Positions 25,714-34,782 of a stretch of 64,000 bases of DNA are shown here, piece by piece. A program made the translations under genes and the position numbers. The first letter of the stretch is position 1. Every line of letters starts with the position of its first letter. The DNA is taken from NCBI RefSeq assembly GCF_014530035.1, contig NZ_JACVMX010000009.1, positions 61,123 to 125,122 on the forward strand, in the 5' to 3' direction. The notes beneath the pieces are model-generated. The model was not told the origin of the DNA. It did not search any database and saw only the letters and a list, made by a program, of their open reading frames with translations. The stretch is from Leucobacter sp. cx-328. Its GTDB lineage: Bacteria; Actinomycetota; Actinomycetes; Actinomycetales; Microbacteriaceae.

Positions 25714-27140
25714 TGTCAGGATCCGCGCCCTTCTCCGTAACCGCCCCGCTCGCGGTGCGAATGCGGCCGCGTTCACTCGATGAAGTCGTCGGCCAACGAA
25801 AGCTGCTGCGGCCCGGATCTCCCTTGCGTCAGCTTGCGAGCGATAGCACTGGCTCGGCCGTGTCTCTCATTCTCTGGGGGCCGCCCGGCACCGGCAAAAC
25901 CACCATCGCGCAGGCAATCGCGCACTCGAGTGGGAGACGGTTCGTGGAGCTTTCCGCGGTCACGGCTGGGATCAAAGACGTTCGCACGGTCATGGAGCGT
26001 GCGCTCAATGACCGTGATTTGTATGACATTGCAACCGTGCTCTTTTTGGATGAGATTCACCGTTTCACGAAGGCGCAGCAGGATGCGTTACTTCCCGGCG
26101 TAGAAAACGGCTGGGTGACGCTCGTCGCCGCAACCACCGAGAATCCCTCTTTCTCGGTGATTAGTCCGTTGCTGTCTCGTTCACTGTTGCTCACACTCGA
26201 GCCACTCACTGACGATGATCTTCGGGAATTGTTGACGCGCGCTGTCGCGGATCCGCGTGGCCTTCGAGGTGCTGTGGAACTCGCACCCGAAGCGCTTGAT
26301 GCGCTCGTGCAACTTGCTTCTGGCGACGCTAGACGCGCACTCACTGCGCTGGAGGCTGCTGCGGCGTCTGCGATGACCCCGGTCGATCTTCTTGCAACCG
26401 ACGACGAAGACGATGATGACGATGATGACGATGATGAGGACGATGACCGGGGCCTCGATGAGGCGCCCGCCAGTGACGCAGAATCCGACGCGCCGGCGTC
26501 CCTTCCGCTCGTCACCTTCGAGATCGTCGAGGCGTCGGTTGATCGCGCACTTCTTCGGTACGACCGCAACGGCGATCAGCACTATGACGTGGTGAGCGCC
26601 TTCATTAAGTCGATGCGCGGCTCTGATCCCGATGCCGCCATTCACTACCTTGCACGAATGCTTGAGGCGGGGGAGGACCCGCGCTTTATCGCCAGGCGAC
26701 TCATGGTCCATGCGGCAGAAGATGTTGGAATGGCGGATCCGCAGGCGCTCCCTATTGCAGTCGCAGCAGCCGAGGCAACTCAGATGATTGGCCTGCCAGA
26801 GGCGCGGATCCCGCTTGCAGAAGCGACGATCTACATTGCGACGGCGCCCAAGTCTGGTGCGGTCATCGCTGCCATTGACTCGGCAATCGCTGACGTGAAG
26901 GCTGGCCGCTTCGGACTTGTTCCGAAGCATTTGCGTGATGCGCACTATCCCGGCGCGAAACGCCTCGGTCACGGCAAGGGGTACCTGTACCCGCACAACG
27001 ACCCGCGCGGAGTGTCGACGCAGCAGTACCTTCCCGATGAACTGAAAGATCGTGTCTATTACTCGCCAACGACGCACGGAAATGAGCGCGACGTGTCGGA
27101 GCGCCTGGAGAAGATTCGACGTATCACGCGGGGCTCGTGA
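25713..27140 (+). CDS. rarA: Replication-associated recombination protein A (RarA/MgsA AAA ATPase)
   Basis: AAA+ ATPase acting at stalled replication forks, related to clamp-loader subunits; 475 aa. Walker [15 protein letters not shown] (about residues 51-64), Walker [11 protein letters not shown], sensor 1 [11 protein letters not shown] and the arginine-finger region SPLLSRSLL are intact. The C-terminal tetramerisation domain includes [19 protein letters not shown] and [11 protein letters not shown]. Unusual: an acidic insertion of about 16 Asp/Glu residues (26401-26448) built on a GATGAC/GATGAT repeat, followed by a disordered Ala/Asp-rich stretch, between the lid and C-terminal domains. 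It is the first gene of the run towards rpsD. Confidence 0.93.
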   Translation: MSGSAPFSVTAPLAVRMRPRSLDEVVGQRKLLRPGSPLRQLASDSTGSAVSLILWGPPGTGKTTIAQAIAHSSGRRFVELSAVTAGIKDVRTVMERALNDRDLYDIATVLFLDEIHRFTKAQQDALLPGVENGWVTLVAATTENPSFSVISPLLSRSLLLTLEPLTDDDLRELLTRAVADPRGLRGAVELAPEALDALVQLASGDARRALTALEAAAASAMTPVDLLATDDEDDDDDDDDDEDDDRGLDEAPASDAESDAPASLPLVTFEIVEASVDRALLRYDRNGDQHYDVVSAFIKSMRGSDPDAAIHYLARMLEAGEDPRFIARRLMVHAAEDVGMADPQALPIAVAAAEATQMIGLPEARIPLAEATIYIATAPKSGAVIAAIDSAIADVKAGRFGLVPKHLRDAHYPGAKRLGHGKGYLYPHNDPRGVSTQQYLPDELKDRVYYSPTTHGNERDVSERLEKIRRITRGS

Positions 27141-27354
27141 TACGATAGACGCTGGCCAACACCGCGCCAAAGATTTTATCTTGGGCTGAACGGTGGCAGT
27201 GGGCCCCTCGTTGGGTTTCTGCAATGGTCGTTCCCTCACCGAGAAATCGGTTCGCTGCGTCGCGTGCGTCACTTGTTGGCGCGGGCGCAGCATAGCCGGG
27301 AGAACGCGTGGCTTCACCGAAGCTGCGATGTAATCAGAAACCGAAAGGATCCAC
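27141..27354 (+). promoter_or_regulatory. rpsD promoter and long structured leader
   Basis: TACGAT at 27141-27146 (or TAGACG just after) would start a leader of about 200 nt before rpsD, long for this window. CCGCGCCAA (27162-27170) is the exact complement of TTGGCGCGG (27276-27284), closing a domain of about 105 nt; smaller hairpins lie inside. Ribosomal protein S4 represses its own mRNA through a structured leader in other bacteria, so this is a candidate autoregulatory leader; no known S4-leader consensus was recognised. Confidence 0.4.
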
Positions 27355-27984
27355 GTGTCAACCACGTCGCGTACCCGTTCACAGACTCGCCTGAGCCGCT
27401 CGCTCGGCATTGCTCTGACCCCCAAGGCTACTCGTTACCTCGAGAAGCGCCCCTACGGTCCCGGCCAGCACGGCCGCACCAAGCGTAAGAGCGACAGCGA
27501 CTACGCGGTTCGCCTTCGCGAGAAGCAGCGTCTTCGCGCTCAGTACGGCATCCGTGAGAAGCAGCTCACCATTGCGTTCAAGGAAGCTCGTCGTCTTGAC
27601 GGCCTGACCGGTGAGAACCTGGTCGAGCTCCTCGAGATGCGTCTCGACGCACTCGTGCTCCGCGCAGGCTTCGCACGCACCACCGCTCAGGCTCGTCAGA
27701 TGGTTGTGCACCGCCACATCCTCGTTGACGGCAAGATCGTTGACCGCCCGTCGTTCCGCGTCAAGCCCGGTCAGCTCATCCACGTCAAGGAGCGCTCGGA
27801 AGCTACTGAGCCCTTCCAGATCGCTGCTGCAGGTGGCCACGCTGAGGTTCTTCCCGCAGTTCCGGGTTACCTCGAGGTTGAGCTCGAGAAGCTCCAGGCT
27901 CGCCTGGTTCGCCGCCCCAAGCGCGCTGAGGTCCCCGTGACCTGTGAAGTTCAGCTCGTCGTCGAGTACTACTCGGGTCGCTAA
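27355..27984 (+). CDS. rpsD: 30S ribosomal protein S4
   Basis: Primary 16S rRNA-binding protein, 209 aa. RPYGPGQHGRTKRKSDSDYAVRLREKQRLRAQYGIREKQ at the N-terminus is split by no Cys zinc site (zinc-free type). The S4 RNA-binding domain follows (LEMRLDALVLRAGFA, ARQMVVHRHILVDG, PSFRVKPGQLIHV). The GTG at 27355 has the ribosome site GAAAGGA. It is monocistronic: its own promoter and long leader in front, a strong terminator behind. Confidence 0.97.
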   Translation: MSTTSRTRSQTRLSRSLGIALTPKATRYLEKRPYGPGQHGRTKRKSDSDYAVRLREKQRLRAQYGIREKQLTIAFKEARRLDGLTGENLVELLEMRLDALVLRAGFARTTAQARQMVVHRHILVDGKIVDRPSFRVKPGQLIHVKERSEATEPFQIAAAGGHAEVLPAVPGYLEVELEKLQARLVRRPKRAEVPVTCEVQLVVEYYSGR

Positions 27985-28000
27985 GCTTCCGCTTACATTC

Positions 28001-28035
28001 AGGCGGGTGTCGGTTTTTCCGGCACCCGCCTTTTT
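28001..28035 (+). terminator. Intrinsic terminator after rpsD
   Basis: 13-bp stem (28001-28013 with 28019-28031, one G-T pair), TTTTT loop, and a TTTTT tract directly after. Textbook form. Confidence 0.92.
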
Positions 28036-28068
28036 GCATCATCGCCCGAGAGGGTATGTGCGACCGGA

Positions 28069-28081
28069 TAGACTGGGACGA
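28069..28081 (+). promoter_or_regulatory. Leaderless-type promoter of the cysteine-rich small ORF
   Basis: TAGACT at 28069-28074, then 6 nt, then ATG at 28081, just after the rpsD terminator. The same spacing is seen at polA, trpE and rarA. Confidence 0.5.
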
Positions 28082-28149
28082 TGTGCAGGTGCCAAATGGC
28101 ACCGTGCAAGATGCATACGCGACGAGAGGCGAATCGATGCGCAAACTGA
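28081..28149 (+). CDS. Leaderless 22-codon cysteine-rich ORF (candidate regulatory leader peptide)
   Basis: Open frame of 22 codons plus TGA, reading MCRCQMAPCKM then HTRREANRCAN, with Cys at positions 2, 4, 9 and 20. Its ATG lies 6 nt after a TAGACT box, where a leaderless transcript would begin, and it ends 13 nt inside the next gene, covering that gene's ribosome site (GAGAGG). In mycobacteria, leaderless cysteine-rich short ORFs are known to attenuate downstream genes in response to cysteine supply; a similar role here is an inference. The Cys codons are not consecutive, and translation is unproven. Confidence 0.4.
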   Translation: MCRCQMAPCKMHTRREANRCAN

Positions 28150-28355
28150 ACTGGCTGGTAAGTGGCGTTGTGATTGGCTTTGTTGCCGCCCACTTCGTGA
28201 ACTCCACCGAGGGTGGTCGCCGTTTCTTCGGCCGCGTGAACCGCGGAATGGAAGAGTTTAGCCGCGCGTTCTCGACCGGCTACCACGACGCTGAAGCGGC
28301 AGGGCGTCCGGCTGATTCCGAGCAGGCGCTCGACAGCCAGACCGAACAGCACTAA
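28137..28355 (+). CDS. Small membrane-anchored protein between rpsD and alaS
   Basis: A 72-aa protein: basic start (MRKLNW), one hydrophobic helix at about residues 7-22 (LVSGVVIGFVAAHFV), then a polar, helical tail rich in Arg, Glu and Ala. It is not firmly recognised. The place just before alaS is held in other Actinomycetota by small membrane proteins of the DUF6167/YtxH kind, which it resembles in layout. The ATG at 28137 has AGAGG before it and overlaps the end of the cysteine-rich small ORF, so its translation may depend on ribosomes leaving that ORF. alaS follows after 30 nt. Confidence 0.7.
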   Translation: MRKLNWLVSGVVIGFVAAHFVNSTEGGRRFFGRVNRGMEEFSRAFSTGYHDAEAAGRPADSEQALDSQTEQH

Positions 28356-28385
28356 TTTTTAGATTTTAAGAGGAGCAGCACCCGC

Positions 28386-31040
28386 ATGCAGACCGCAGAG
28401 ATCCGACGCCGTTGGCTTGATTTTTTCGCACAGCGCGAGCACACGGTAGTCCCGTCGGCCTCACTGGTAACTGACGACCCGAGCCTGATGTTCACGGTTG
28501 CCGGCATGGTCCCGTTCGTGCCCTACCTCTCGGGCATGGTGCCTGCTCCTTACAACCGTGCGACGAGTGTGCAGAAGTGCATCCGCACGAACGACATCGA
28601 AGAGGTCGGCAAGACCCCTCGCCACGGCACCTTCTTCCAGATGTGTGGCAATTTCTCGTTCGGTGATTACTTCAAGGACGGCGCAATTCGTTACGCCTGG
28701 GAGTTCCTCACCACTTCCGAGACTGATGGCGGTCTCGGTTTCTCAGCAGACGACCTCTGGGTCACTGTCTACGAAGAGGACGATGAGGCATTCGACCTCT
28801 GGTCGCAGCACTCGACCCTGCCTGCAGAGCGCATTCAGCGCCTCGGCAAGGAAACCAACTACTGGTCGACCGGTCAGCCCGGTCCCGCTGGTCCCTGCTC
28901 CGAGATCTTCTTCGACATGGGTCCCGAGTATGGCATCGACGGCGGCCCCGCGACCGACGACGACCGCTACGTCGAAATTTGGAACCTCGTGTTCATGGAA
29001 TACCAGGTCACCGATGTGAAGTCGAAGATTGACTTCACCATTGAGGGTGAGTTGCCCAAGAAGAACATCGATACCGGCATGGGTCTTGAGCGCGTTGCGT
29101 TTATCAAGCAGGGCGTCGAGAACATGTACGAAATCGACGAGGTACGCCCCGTTCTTGACCGTGCAGCAGCACTTGCTGGCAAGACCTATGGCGAAAATAA
29201 GGCTGATGACATCCGCCTGCGCATCATCGCCGATCACGTTCGTTCGTCACTCATGCTCATCGGTGATGGCGTTACGCCGTCGAACGAGGGCCGTGGTTAC
29301 ATTCTGCGTCGTCTGCTGCGCCGTGTGATCCTCTCGATGCGTTTGCTCGGCGTGAATGGCACCTGCTTCGCAGAGCTGTTCGAGGTATCGCGCAACGCAA
29401 TGGCGAGTTCGTACCCCGAGATTGCAGAGAACTACGACTTCATCTCGCGTGCAGCGCTCGCAGAGGAGAAGACCTTCCTGCGTACCCTTGCCTCGGGTAT
29501 CGAGGTACTTGACGACGCAATCTCATCGGCGAAGCAGTCAGGTGGCGTCGTTACCGGTGACGCTGCGTTCCTGCTGCACGACACCAAGGGTTTCCCCATC
29601 GAGCTCACACTCGAGCTGGCTGAAGAGGCTGGCGTCTCGGTCGACCGCGAGGTCTTCACCACGCTCATGACCGAGCAGCGCGAGCGCGCAAAGGCCGATG
29701 CGAAGGCGAAGAAGGGGCAGCGCGCAGACCTTTCTGTCTACAAGGAGCTGCGTGGCCTCGGCGAGACCAAGTTTGTCGGTTACGACGAGCTGCAGCACGA
29801 GAGTCGTGTGCTCGGCATCGTTGTTGACGGCGAATCGCGCCAGGAGGCTCTCGAGGGCGAGATCGCAGAGGTTGTCCTCGGTGAGACCGCGCTCTGGGCT
29901 GAGTCCGGTGGTCAGGATTCCGATCAGGGCCTCATCGTCGGAGACGGCTTCGAGGCAGAGGTACTCGACGTGCAGAAGCCGGTTCCCGGTCTCATCGTGC
30001 ACACTGTTCGCGTGAAGCTCGGCGTACTCGGTCTCGATGCACGCGCTGAGAGCCGTGTCGATGCAAACTACCGCCGCGGTGCAACGCAGGCACACTCGGC
30101 AACGCACATCGTGCATGCCGCCCTGCGCGACGTACTTGGCCCCAACGCGCATCAGGCGGGTTCCTACAATAAGGCCGGCTACATGCGACTCGACTTCACC
30201 CAGTCGGAGGCGCTCTCGAACGAGACGAAGAGCGAGATCGAGGAGATCTCGAACCTGGCAATCCGTTCGAACTACGAGGTTGTTACCCGGGAGATGGGGC
30301 TCGATGAAGCCAAGTCGCTTGGCGCGATGGCACTCTTCGGTGAGAAGTATGGCGATCGCGTGCGCGTGGTCGACATCGGGGGCCCGTGGTCGCGCGAGCT
30401 CTGCGCAGGCACCCACGTGGGGAGCTCGGCGGAGGTCGGCATGATCAGCCTCGTGAGCGAGAGCTCGGTTGGCTCGACCAATCGCCGTATCGAGTCGCTC
30501 GTCGGCTTCGAAGCATTCCAGAACTTTGCGGCAGAGCGTGCAATTGTGCAGCAGCTCAGCAGTGGCCTCAAGGTTCCGCGTACCGAGCTCATCGCACGCG
30601 TGCAGGAGCTTGGCGCACAGCTGAAGACGGCAGAGAAGAAGATCGCGTCGATGGAAGCAGCACAGCTTCAGCAGCGCGTTCCCGAGCTCATTGCGGGCGC
30701 TGAAGACCTCAACGGTGTTCACGCGGTACTCGTTTCGCTCGGCTCGGCAGCTGGCGGCGATGACCTGCGTACCCTCGCAATCGATATCCGTGAGCGCCTT
30801 GGCAGCGATGCTGCAGTTGTGGTGCTCGCTGGTGAGGCAGGTGGCAAGCCCGTTCTCGTTGCGGCAACCAACGCGGCTGCGCGTGAACGCGGTGTGAAAG
30901 CAGGCGACCTCGTGAAGCGCGGTTCGCAGATCCTCGGCGGCGGCGGCGGCGGCAAGCCCGATATGGCGCAGGGCGGCGGAACTGACGTGGCGCAGGTTCC
31001 GGCGGCTCTCGCCGAGATCCGCGCACTGATTGGCGCGTAA
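28386..31040 (+). CDS. alaS: Alanyl-tRNA synthetase
   Basis: Class II synthetase, 884 aa, charges tRNA-Ala. Motif 1 region at the N-terminus (RRRWLDFFAQREHTVVPSASL), TSVQKCIRTNDIEEVGKT and GNFSFGDYFK are conserved. The editing domain has the zinc site AHSATHIVHAAL (HxxxH) and ELCAGTHV (Cys and His). The C-terminal C-Ala domain contains a helical segment and LGGGGGGKPDMAQGGG, the usual Gly-rich end. The ATG at 28386 follows AAGAGGAG. Its stop overlaps or abuts ruvX. No T-box was seen upstream. Confidence 0.98.
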   Translation: MQTAEIRRRWLDFFAQREHTVVPSASLVTDDPSLMFTVAGMVPFVPYLSGMVPAPYNRATSVQKCIRTNDIEEVGKTPRHGTFFQMCGNFSFGDYFKDGAIRYAWEFLTTSETDGGLGFSADDLWVTVYEEDDEAFDLWSQHSTLPAERIQRLGKETNYWSTGQPGPAGPCSEIFFDMGPEYGIDGGPATDDDRYVEIWNLVFMEYQVTDVKSKIDFTIEGELPKKNIDTGMGLERVAFIKQGVENMYEIDEVRPVLDRAAALAGKTYGENKADDIRLRIIADHVRSSLMLIGDGVTPSNEGRGYILRRLLRRVILSMRLLGVNGTCFAELFEVSRNAMASSYPEIAENYDFISRAALAEEKTFLRTLASGIEVLDDAISSAKQSGGVVTGDAAFLLHDTKGFPIELTLELAEEAGVSVDREVFTTLMTEQRERAKADAKAKKGQRADLSVYKELRGLGETKFVGYDELQHESRVLGIVVDGESRQEALEGEIAEVVLGETALWAESGGQDSDQGLIVGDGFEAEVLDVQKPVPGLIVHTVRVKLGVLGLDARAESRVDANYRRGATQAHSATHIVHAALRDVLGPNAHQAGSYNKAGYMRLDFTQSEALSNETKSEIEEISNLAIRSNYEVVTREMGLDEAKSLGAMALFGEKYGDRVRVVDIGGPWSRELCAGTHVGSSAEVGMISLVSESSVGSTNRRIESLVGFEAFQNFAAERAIVQQLSSGLKVPRTELIARVQELGAQLKTAEKKIASMEAAQLQQRVPELIAGAEDLNGVHAVLVSLGSAAGGDDLRTLAIDIRERLGSDAAVVVLAGEAGGKPVLVAATNAAARERGVKAGDLVKRGSQILGGGGGGKPDMAQGGGTDVAQVPAALAEIRALIGA

Positions 31041-31044
31041 GCGC

Positions 31045-31512
31045 GTGCGAACTGGAACGAGACTCGGCATCGACGTCGGCAAGGCGCGCATTGGTGTTGC
31101 GCGCTGCGATCCGCATGGCATGCTCGCGACCCCGGTCGAGACGGTGGCGCGTGATCACGACGGCACTGCCGATCTCGCGCGTATCGGTGCGATTGCCGAT
31201 GAATACGACGTTATGGAGTTTGTGGTTGGTCTTCCCCTGAATATGCAGGGAAAGGCCACCCCCTCCACCGAGGACGCACGCGAGTTTGCGGAATCGCTTG
31301 CACGGTTGCATCCTGCGCGTAGTGTGCGCCTCGTAGACGAGCGTCTTTCGACGGTGACGGCGCAAGCCCAGCTGCATCAGACCGGTCGGAACACGAAGAA
31401 GAGCCGCTCGGTGATTGATCAGGCTGCTGCGGTAATTATTTTGCAACAGGCGCTCGACTCCGAGCGCGCACAGGGCCGTGGGCCTGGCACTCCTGTGACT
31501 GCGGAAGACTGA
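31045..31512 (+). CDS. ruvX: Putative pre-16S rRNA nuclease / Holliday junction resolvase, YqgF family
   Basis: RNase H-fold protein of 155 aa. TRLGIDVGKARIGVARCD holds the first catalytic Asp, VVGLPLNMQGKATPSTEDA the conserved Gly-Leu-Pro loop, VRLVDERLSTVTAQ the Glu, and DQAAAVIILQ the C-terminal Asp. In other bacteria YqgF matures the 16S 5' end. The GTG at 31045, 4 nt after the alaS stop, gives the usual N-terminus; a TTG at 31030 overlapping alaS is the alternative (five more residues). Neither has a clear ribosome site, so coupling to alaS is likely. mltG follows after 16 nt. Confidence 0.92.
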   Translation: MRTGTRLGIDVGKARIGVARCDPHGMLATPVETVARDHDGTADLARIGAIADEYDVMEFVVGLPLNMQGKATPSTEDAREFAESLARLHPARSVRLVDERLSTVTAQAQLHQTGRNTKKSRSVIDQAAAVIILQQALDSERAQGRGPGTPVTAED

Positions 31513-31528
31513 GAGTAGGGAGCCCGAC

Positions 31529-32620
31529 GTGAATCGACGAGCACGGACTCAAGCGCGAAAGAAGCGGAAAACGATCGGATGGTCGATCGCTGCCGCAATC
31601 GTCGTGCTGCTCGGTATTGGTGGCGGCGTCGCGTGGAGCCAGTATGGCGATCGCATCTCGCTGGCACTTGGCTGGACCAGCAACGACTATGAGGGCGCTG
31701 GCACCGGCGAAGTGACCGTCATCATTCGCTCCGGCGATGATGGCACGGACCTCGCGCAACAGCTTGCAGAGCTTGACGTGGTAAAGACCCCGGAAGCGTT
31801 CATCTCGACGCTCGTGGCGCAAGATGAGGAACCCATGTTCCATCCTGGTGCGTTTTCCCTGCGTCTGCAGATGAGCGCGCAGGCCGCGCTCGACGCGCTG
31901 CTCGACCCTGAAAACGAACTTGACCTTCGCGTGACGATCCCAGAGGGCAAGACCGTCGAACAGACGATTCGCATCATTTCGGAGCAGTCAACCGTTCCGC
32001 TTGCAGACATGCAGGCAGCGGCTGCAGACCTCGAAGCATTTGCGCTTCCCGCGGGCGTCGACAGCCTCGAAGGCTGGCTTTTCCCGGCGACCTACGAGTT
32101 CGAAATTGATACGACGGGTAAGGAAGCAGTGCACTTGCTCTTCGATACTCAGCTCGACGTTCTTGACGAATTTGGCGTTGCCGAGGCAGATCGTGAGCGC
32201 GTACTCACCATCGCTTCGATCGTGCAGCGCGAGGCTGGCCAGGTTGAAGACTTTGGAAAAGTGTCTCGAGTCATCGCGAACCGTCTGGAAAAAGACATGA
32301 AGCTTGAGATGGACTCGACTGCTCACTATGGCTTCGGTGCGCATGAAGACGGCGACGTTTGGACCTCCGATGAGGCTCGCGCAGACGAAAACGCCTGGAA
32401 CACTTACGCTCACACCGGTCTGCCAGTCGGTCCGATCGCGAACGCAGGTCGCGACGCAATCAATGCTGCGCTGAATCCGACACCGGGCGACTGGATCTAC
32501 TTCGTGAACGCTCCCGGCAATGACGGTGCGTTGTCGTTCAACTCGACGCTTGAGGCGCATGAAAAGTCGGTCGATGAATTCCGTGAGTGGTGCAACACCA
32601 CTCCAGATAGCGGGTGCTAA
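31529..32620 (+). CDS. mltG: Endolytic murein transglycosylase MltG (YceG-like)
   Basis: Membrane-anchored lytic transglycosylase that cuts nascent glycan strands; 363 aa. A short basic cytoplasmic start (NRRARTQARKKRK) is followed by one membrane helix (about residues 16-36). A LysM-like region (VTVIIRSGDDGTDLAQQL) and the YceG domain come next: FLPAGVDSLEGWLFPATYEF-like segment, IASIVQREAG with the catalytic Glu, NRLEKDMKLEMDSTAHYG, and AHTGLPVGPIANAGRDAI. The GTG at 31529 has GGGAG before it. aroE starts at the base after its stop, so the two are coupled. ruvX-mltG-aroE is a common actinobacterial order. Confidence 0.93.
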   Translation: MNRRARTQARKKRKTIGWSIAAAIVVLLGIGGGVAWSQYGDRISLALGWTSNDYEGAGTGEVTVIIRSGDDGTDLAQQLAELDVVKTPEAFISTLVAQDEEPMFHPGAFSLRLQMSAQAALDALLDPENELDLRVTIPEGKTVEQTIRIISEQSTVPLADMQAAAADLEAFALPAGVDSLEGWLFPATYEFEIDTTGKEAVHLLFDTQLDVLDEFGVAEADRERVLTIASIVQREAGQVEDFGKVSRVIANRLEKDMKLEMDSTAHYGFGAHEDGDVWTSDEARADENAWNTYAHTGLPVGPIANAGRDAINAALNPTPGDWIYFVNAPGNDGALSFNSTLEAHEKSVDEFREWCNTTPDSGC

Positions 32621-33580
32621 GTGAGCGACACAGACAAGATCACTGCTGCCGATGCGGCCACCGAATTTCTCGGCGTTGTTGGGTCGCCAATTTCGCACTC
32701 GAAGTCGCCCGATATTCACGCTGCAGCGTACGCCGAGCTTGGTCTTGCGTGGCGCTACGGCCGCGACGAATTGCAGTCGGCTGACCTCGCAGGTTACCTC
32801 GCTGAGCGATTGGCGAACTGGCGAGGGCTTTCCCTGACGATGCCACTGAAAGAAGAGGCATTTCGCCTCGCCTCGCTCCGTGACCCAGTCGCGGAGGAGA
32901 GTGGCGTCGTGAACACCCTGCTTCGTCTCGACAGCGAAAAGCAGCCGTGGGCGGGCTTTAACACCGACGTTCCCGGGCTTGCAGCAGCGATTGAACACGC
33001 CGGGCTTGATGCTTCAGACGTTCTCGTGCTTGGCTCGGGTGCTACGGCCGTTTCGGCGGTTCTTGCCGCACGAAAGCTTGGCGCAAAAACCGTGCGAGTG
33101 CTTGCTCGAAATGCGAGCGCTGTGGAGAAGCTCGTTGGGCGCTTTGACGGAACTGTGGAGCCTGGCTTTGCGGTGCCGGTTCGCGTGCTCGCAGCAGGTG
33201 CTGAGAGTTCTGTGTCTCGTGACCTGTCGCTGACCGCGGCATACTCGGCCGATGTTGGTATTGCTGACGCGACGCTTGTCATATCAACGCTTCCGGCGGA
33301 CGCAGCTGCCAAGCTCGAGGTCCCCGCGGATCTCGCACAGGTGCCGCTGTTTGACGTCGCCTATGACCCATGGCCGTCAGGACTAGCGACAGCTTGGACT
33401 GCGGCCGGCGGCGTCGCCCACCCCGGTGTGGCAATGCTCGTAGAGCAGGCACTGTTGCAGGTGCGAATTTTCGTCAATGGTGATCCGAATTTCCCCGTCG
33501 ATGGGGAAGATCGCGTGTATGCGGCAATGCGCCAGGCCGGTGGCCTGAACGCACCCGACGTACAGAATGTGGAAAGATAG
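32621..33580 (+). CDS. aroE: Shikimate dehydrogenase
   Basis: NADP-dependent reduction of 3-dehydroshikimate to shikimate; 319 aa, longer than the usual ~280. [20 protein letters not shown] binds shikimate, [10 protein letters not shown] has the catalytic Lys, and GFNTDVPGL the catalytic Asp. [16 protein letters not shown] is the dinucleotide-binding glycine loop. [13 protein letters not shown] and [12 protein letters not shown] are typical C-terminal elements. The extra length is spread over the cofactor domain and a C-terminal tail. The GTG start abuts the mltG stop; aroC starts 5 nt after its own stop. Confidence 0.94.
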   Translation: MSDTDKITAADAATEFLGVVGSPISHSKSPDIHAAAYAELGLAWRYGRDELQSADLAGYLAERLANWRGLSLTMPLKEEAFRLASLRDPVAEESGVVNTLLRLDSEKQPWAGFNTDVPGLAAAIEHAGLDASDVLVLGSGATAVSAVLAARKLGAKTVRVLARNASAVEKLVGRFDGTVEPGFAVPVRVLAAGAESSVSRDLSLTAAYSADVGIADATLVISTLPADAAAKLEVPADLAQVPLFDVAYDPWPSGLATAWTAAGGVAHPGVAMLVEQALLQVRIFVNGDPNFPVDGEDRVYAAMRQAGGLNAPDVQNVER

Positions 33581-33585
33581 GGCTT

Positions 33586-34782
33586 ATGCTTCGCTGGCTT
33601 ACTGCAGGGGAATCTCACGGCCCTGAACTCATCGCAATGATCGAAGGGATGCCCGCTGGCGTCCCTATCTCACTCGACGCGATTCGCGAGGATCTCGCGC
33701 GTCGCAAGCTCGGCTATGGCCGCGGCTCGCGCATGAAGTTCGAACAGGATGAGCTGAATATCTCGGGCGGCGTTGTACAGGGCGTCACCATTGGTGGGCC
33801 GATCGCGATCCGCGTCGGCAACACCGAGTGGCCCAAGTGGACCGAGGTGATGTCGGCCGAAAAGACCGAGCTCTCGGAGAAGTCACGTGGCCGTGGTGCG
33901 CCTCTCACGCGTCCCCGTCCGGGGCATGCTGACCTCGTAGGTATGCAGAAGTACGGTTTTGATGAGTCTCGTCCCGTGCTCGAGCGCGCGAGTGCTCGCG
34001 AGACTGCGGCTCGTGTCGCACTTGGTGCGGTCGCTCGTTCGTTCCTCGGCGAGCTCGGTATTACGCTCGTTAGCCACACCATTTCAATGGGTGACGTCGA
34101 GGTTCCCGCCGGTTCGCCGTTGCCGCGTCCGACCGATGTTGCTGCACTCGATGCTGATCCGCTGCGTTGCTTCCACGCGGAAACCAGCGCGCGCATGGTC
34201 GAAGAGGTAGACGACACGAAGAAGTCGGGCGATACGCTTGGCGGCATCGTTGAGGTGCTCGTGTACGGCCTCCCTGCCGGTCTTGGTTCATACGTGCACT
34301 GGGATCGTCGTCTCGATTCGCGTCTTGCCGGTGCGCTCATGGGCATCCAGGCGATCAAGGGTGTTGAGGTTGGCGACGGCTTCGAAACCACGCGTCGCCG
34401 TGGTTCGGTCGCGCATGATGAGCTGCACCTTGCAGACGGTCAGATCATTCGCCACACCGGCCGTGCAGGCGGTATCGAGGGCGGCATGACCACCGGACAG
34501 GTGCTCCGTGTGCGCGCTGGCATGAAGCCGATCGCTACGGTTCCGCACGCGCTTCCCACGATTGACACCGCGACTGGCGAAGAAGCGAAGGCTCATCACC
34601 AGCGCAGCGATGTGACCGCGGTTCCTGCGGCTGGTGTCGTGGCCGAGGCGATGACCGCGCTCGTGATCGCGGATGCGGTTGTCGAGAAGTTCGGTGGCGA
34701 CAGCGTTGCTGAGACCAAGCGTAATTTGCAGGCGTACCTCGCGGCGATTCCCGAGCAGCTGAACACAGCGATCGAGTCGTGA
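33586..34782 (+). CDS. aroC: Chorismate synthase
   Basis: FMNH2-dependent last step of the shikimate pathway; 398 aa. [20 protein letters not shown] (signature with the first catalytic His), [50 protein letters not shown] and [19 protein letters not shown] are all present. It overlaps aroK (GTGA at 34779-34782). Chorismate made here feeds trpE elsewhere in the window. Confidence 0.98.
   Translation: MLRWLTAGESHGPELIAMIEGMPAGVPISLDAIREDLARRKLGYGRGSRMKFEQDELNISGGVVQGVTIGGPIAIRVGNTEWPKWTEVMSAEKTELSEKSRGRGAPLTRPRPGHADLVGMQKYGFDESRPVLERASARETAARVALGAVARSFLGELGITLVSHTISMGDVEVPAGSPLPRPTDVAALDADPLRCFHAETSARMVEEVDDTKKSGDTLGGIVEVLVYGLPAGLGSYVHWDRRLDSRLAGALMGIQAIKGVEVGDGFETTRRRGSVAHDELHLADGQIIRHTGRAGGIEGGMTTGQVLRVRAGMKPIATVPHALPTIDTATGEEAKAHHQRSDVTAVPAAGVVAEAMTALVIADAVVEKFGGDSVAETKRNLQAYLAAIPEQLNTAIES

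Noticed and set aside
28356..28386. T-box or other riboswitch in front of alaS
   Set aside because: Only about 30 nt separate alaS from the previous gene, with no stem or T-box sequence.
29538..31121. Open frame of over 500 codons antisense to alaS
   Set aside because: It is a mirror of the strong codon bias of alaS: no ribosome site, low-complexity composition, and the sense gene is a certain housekeeping gene.
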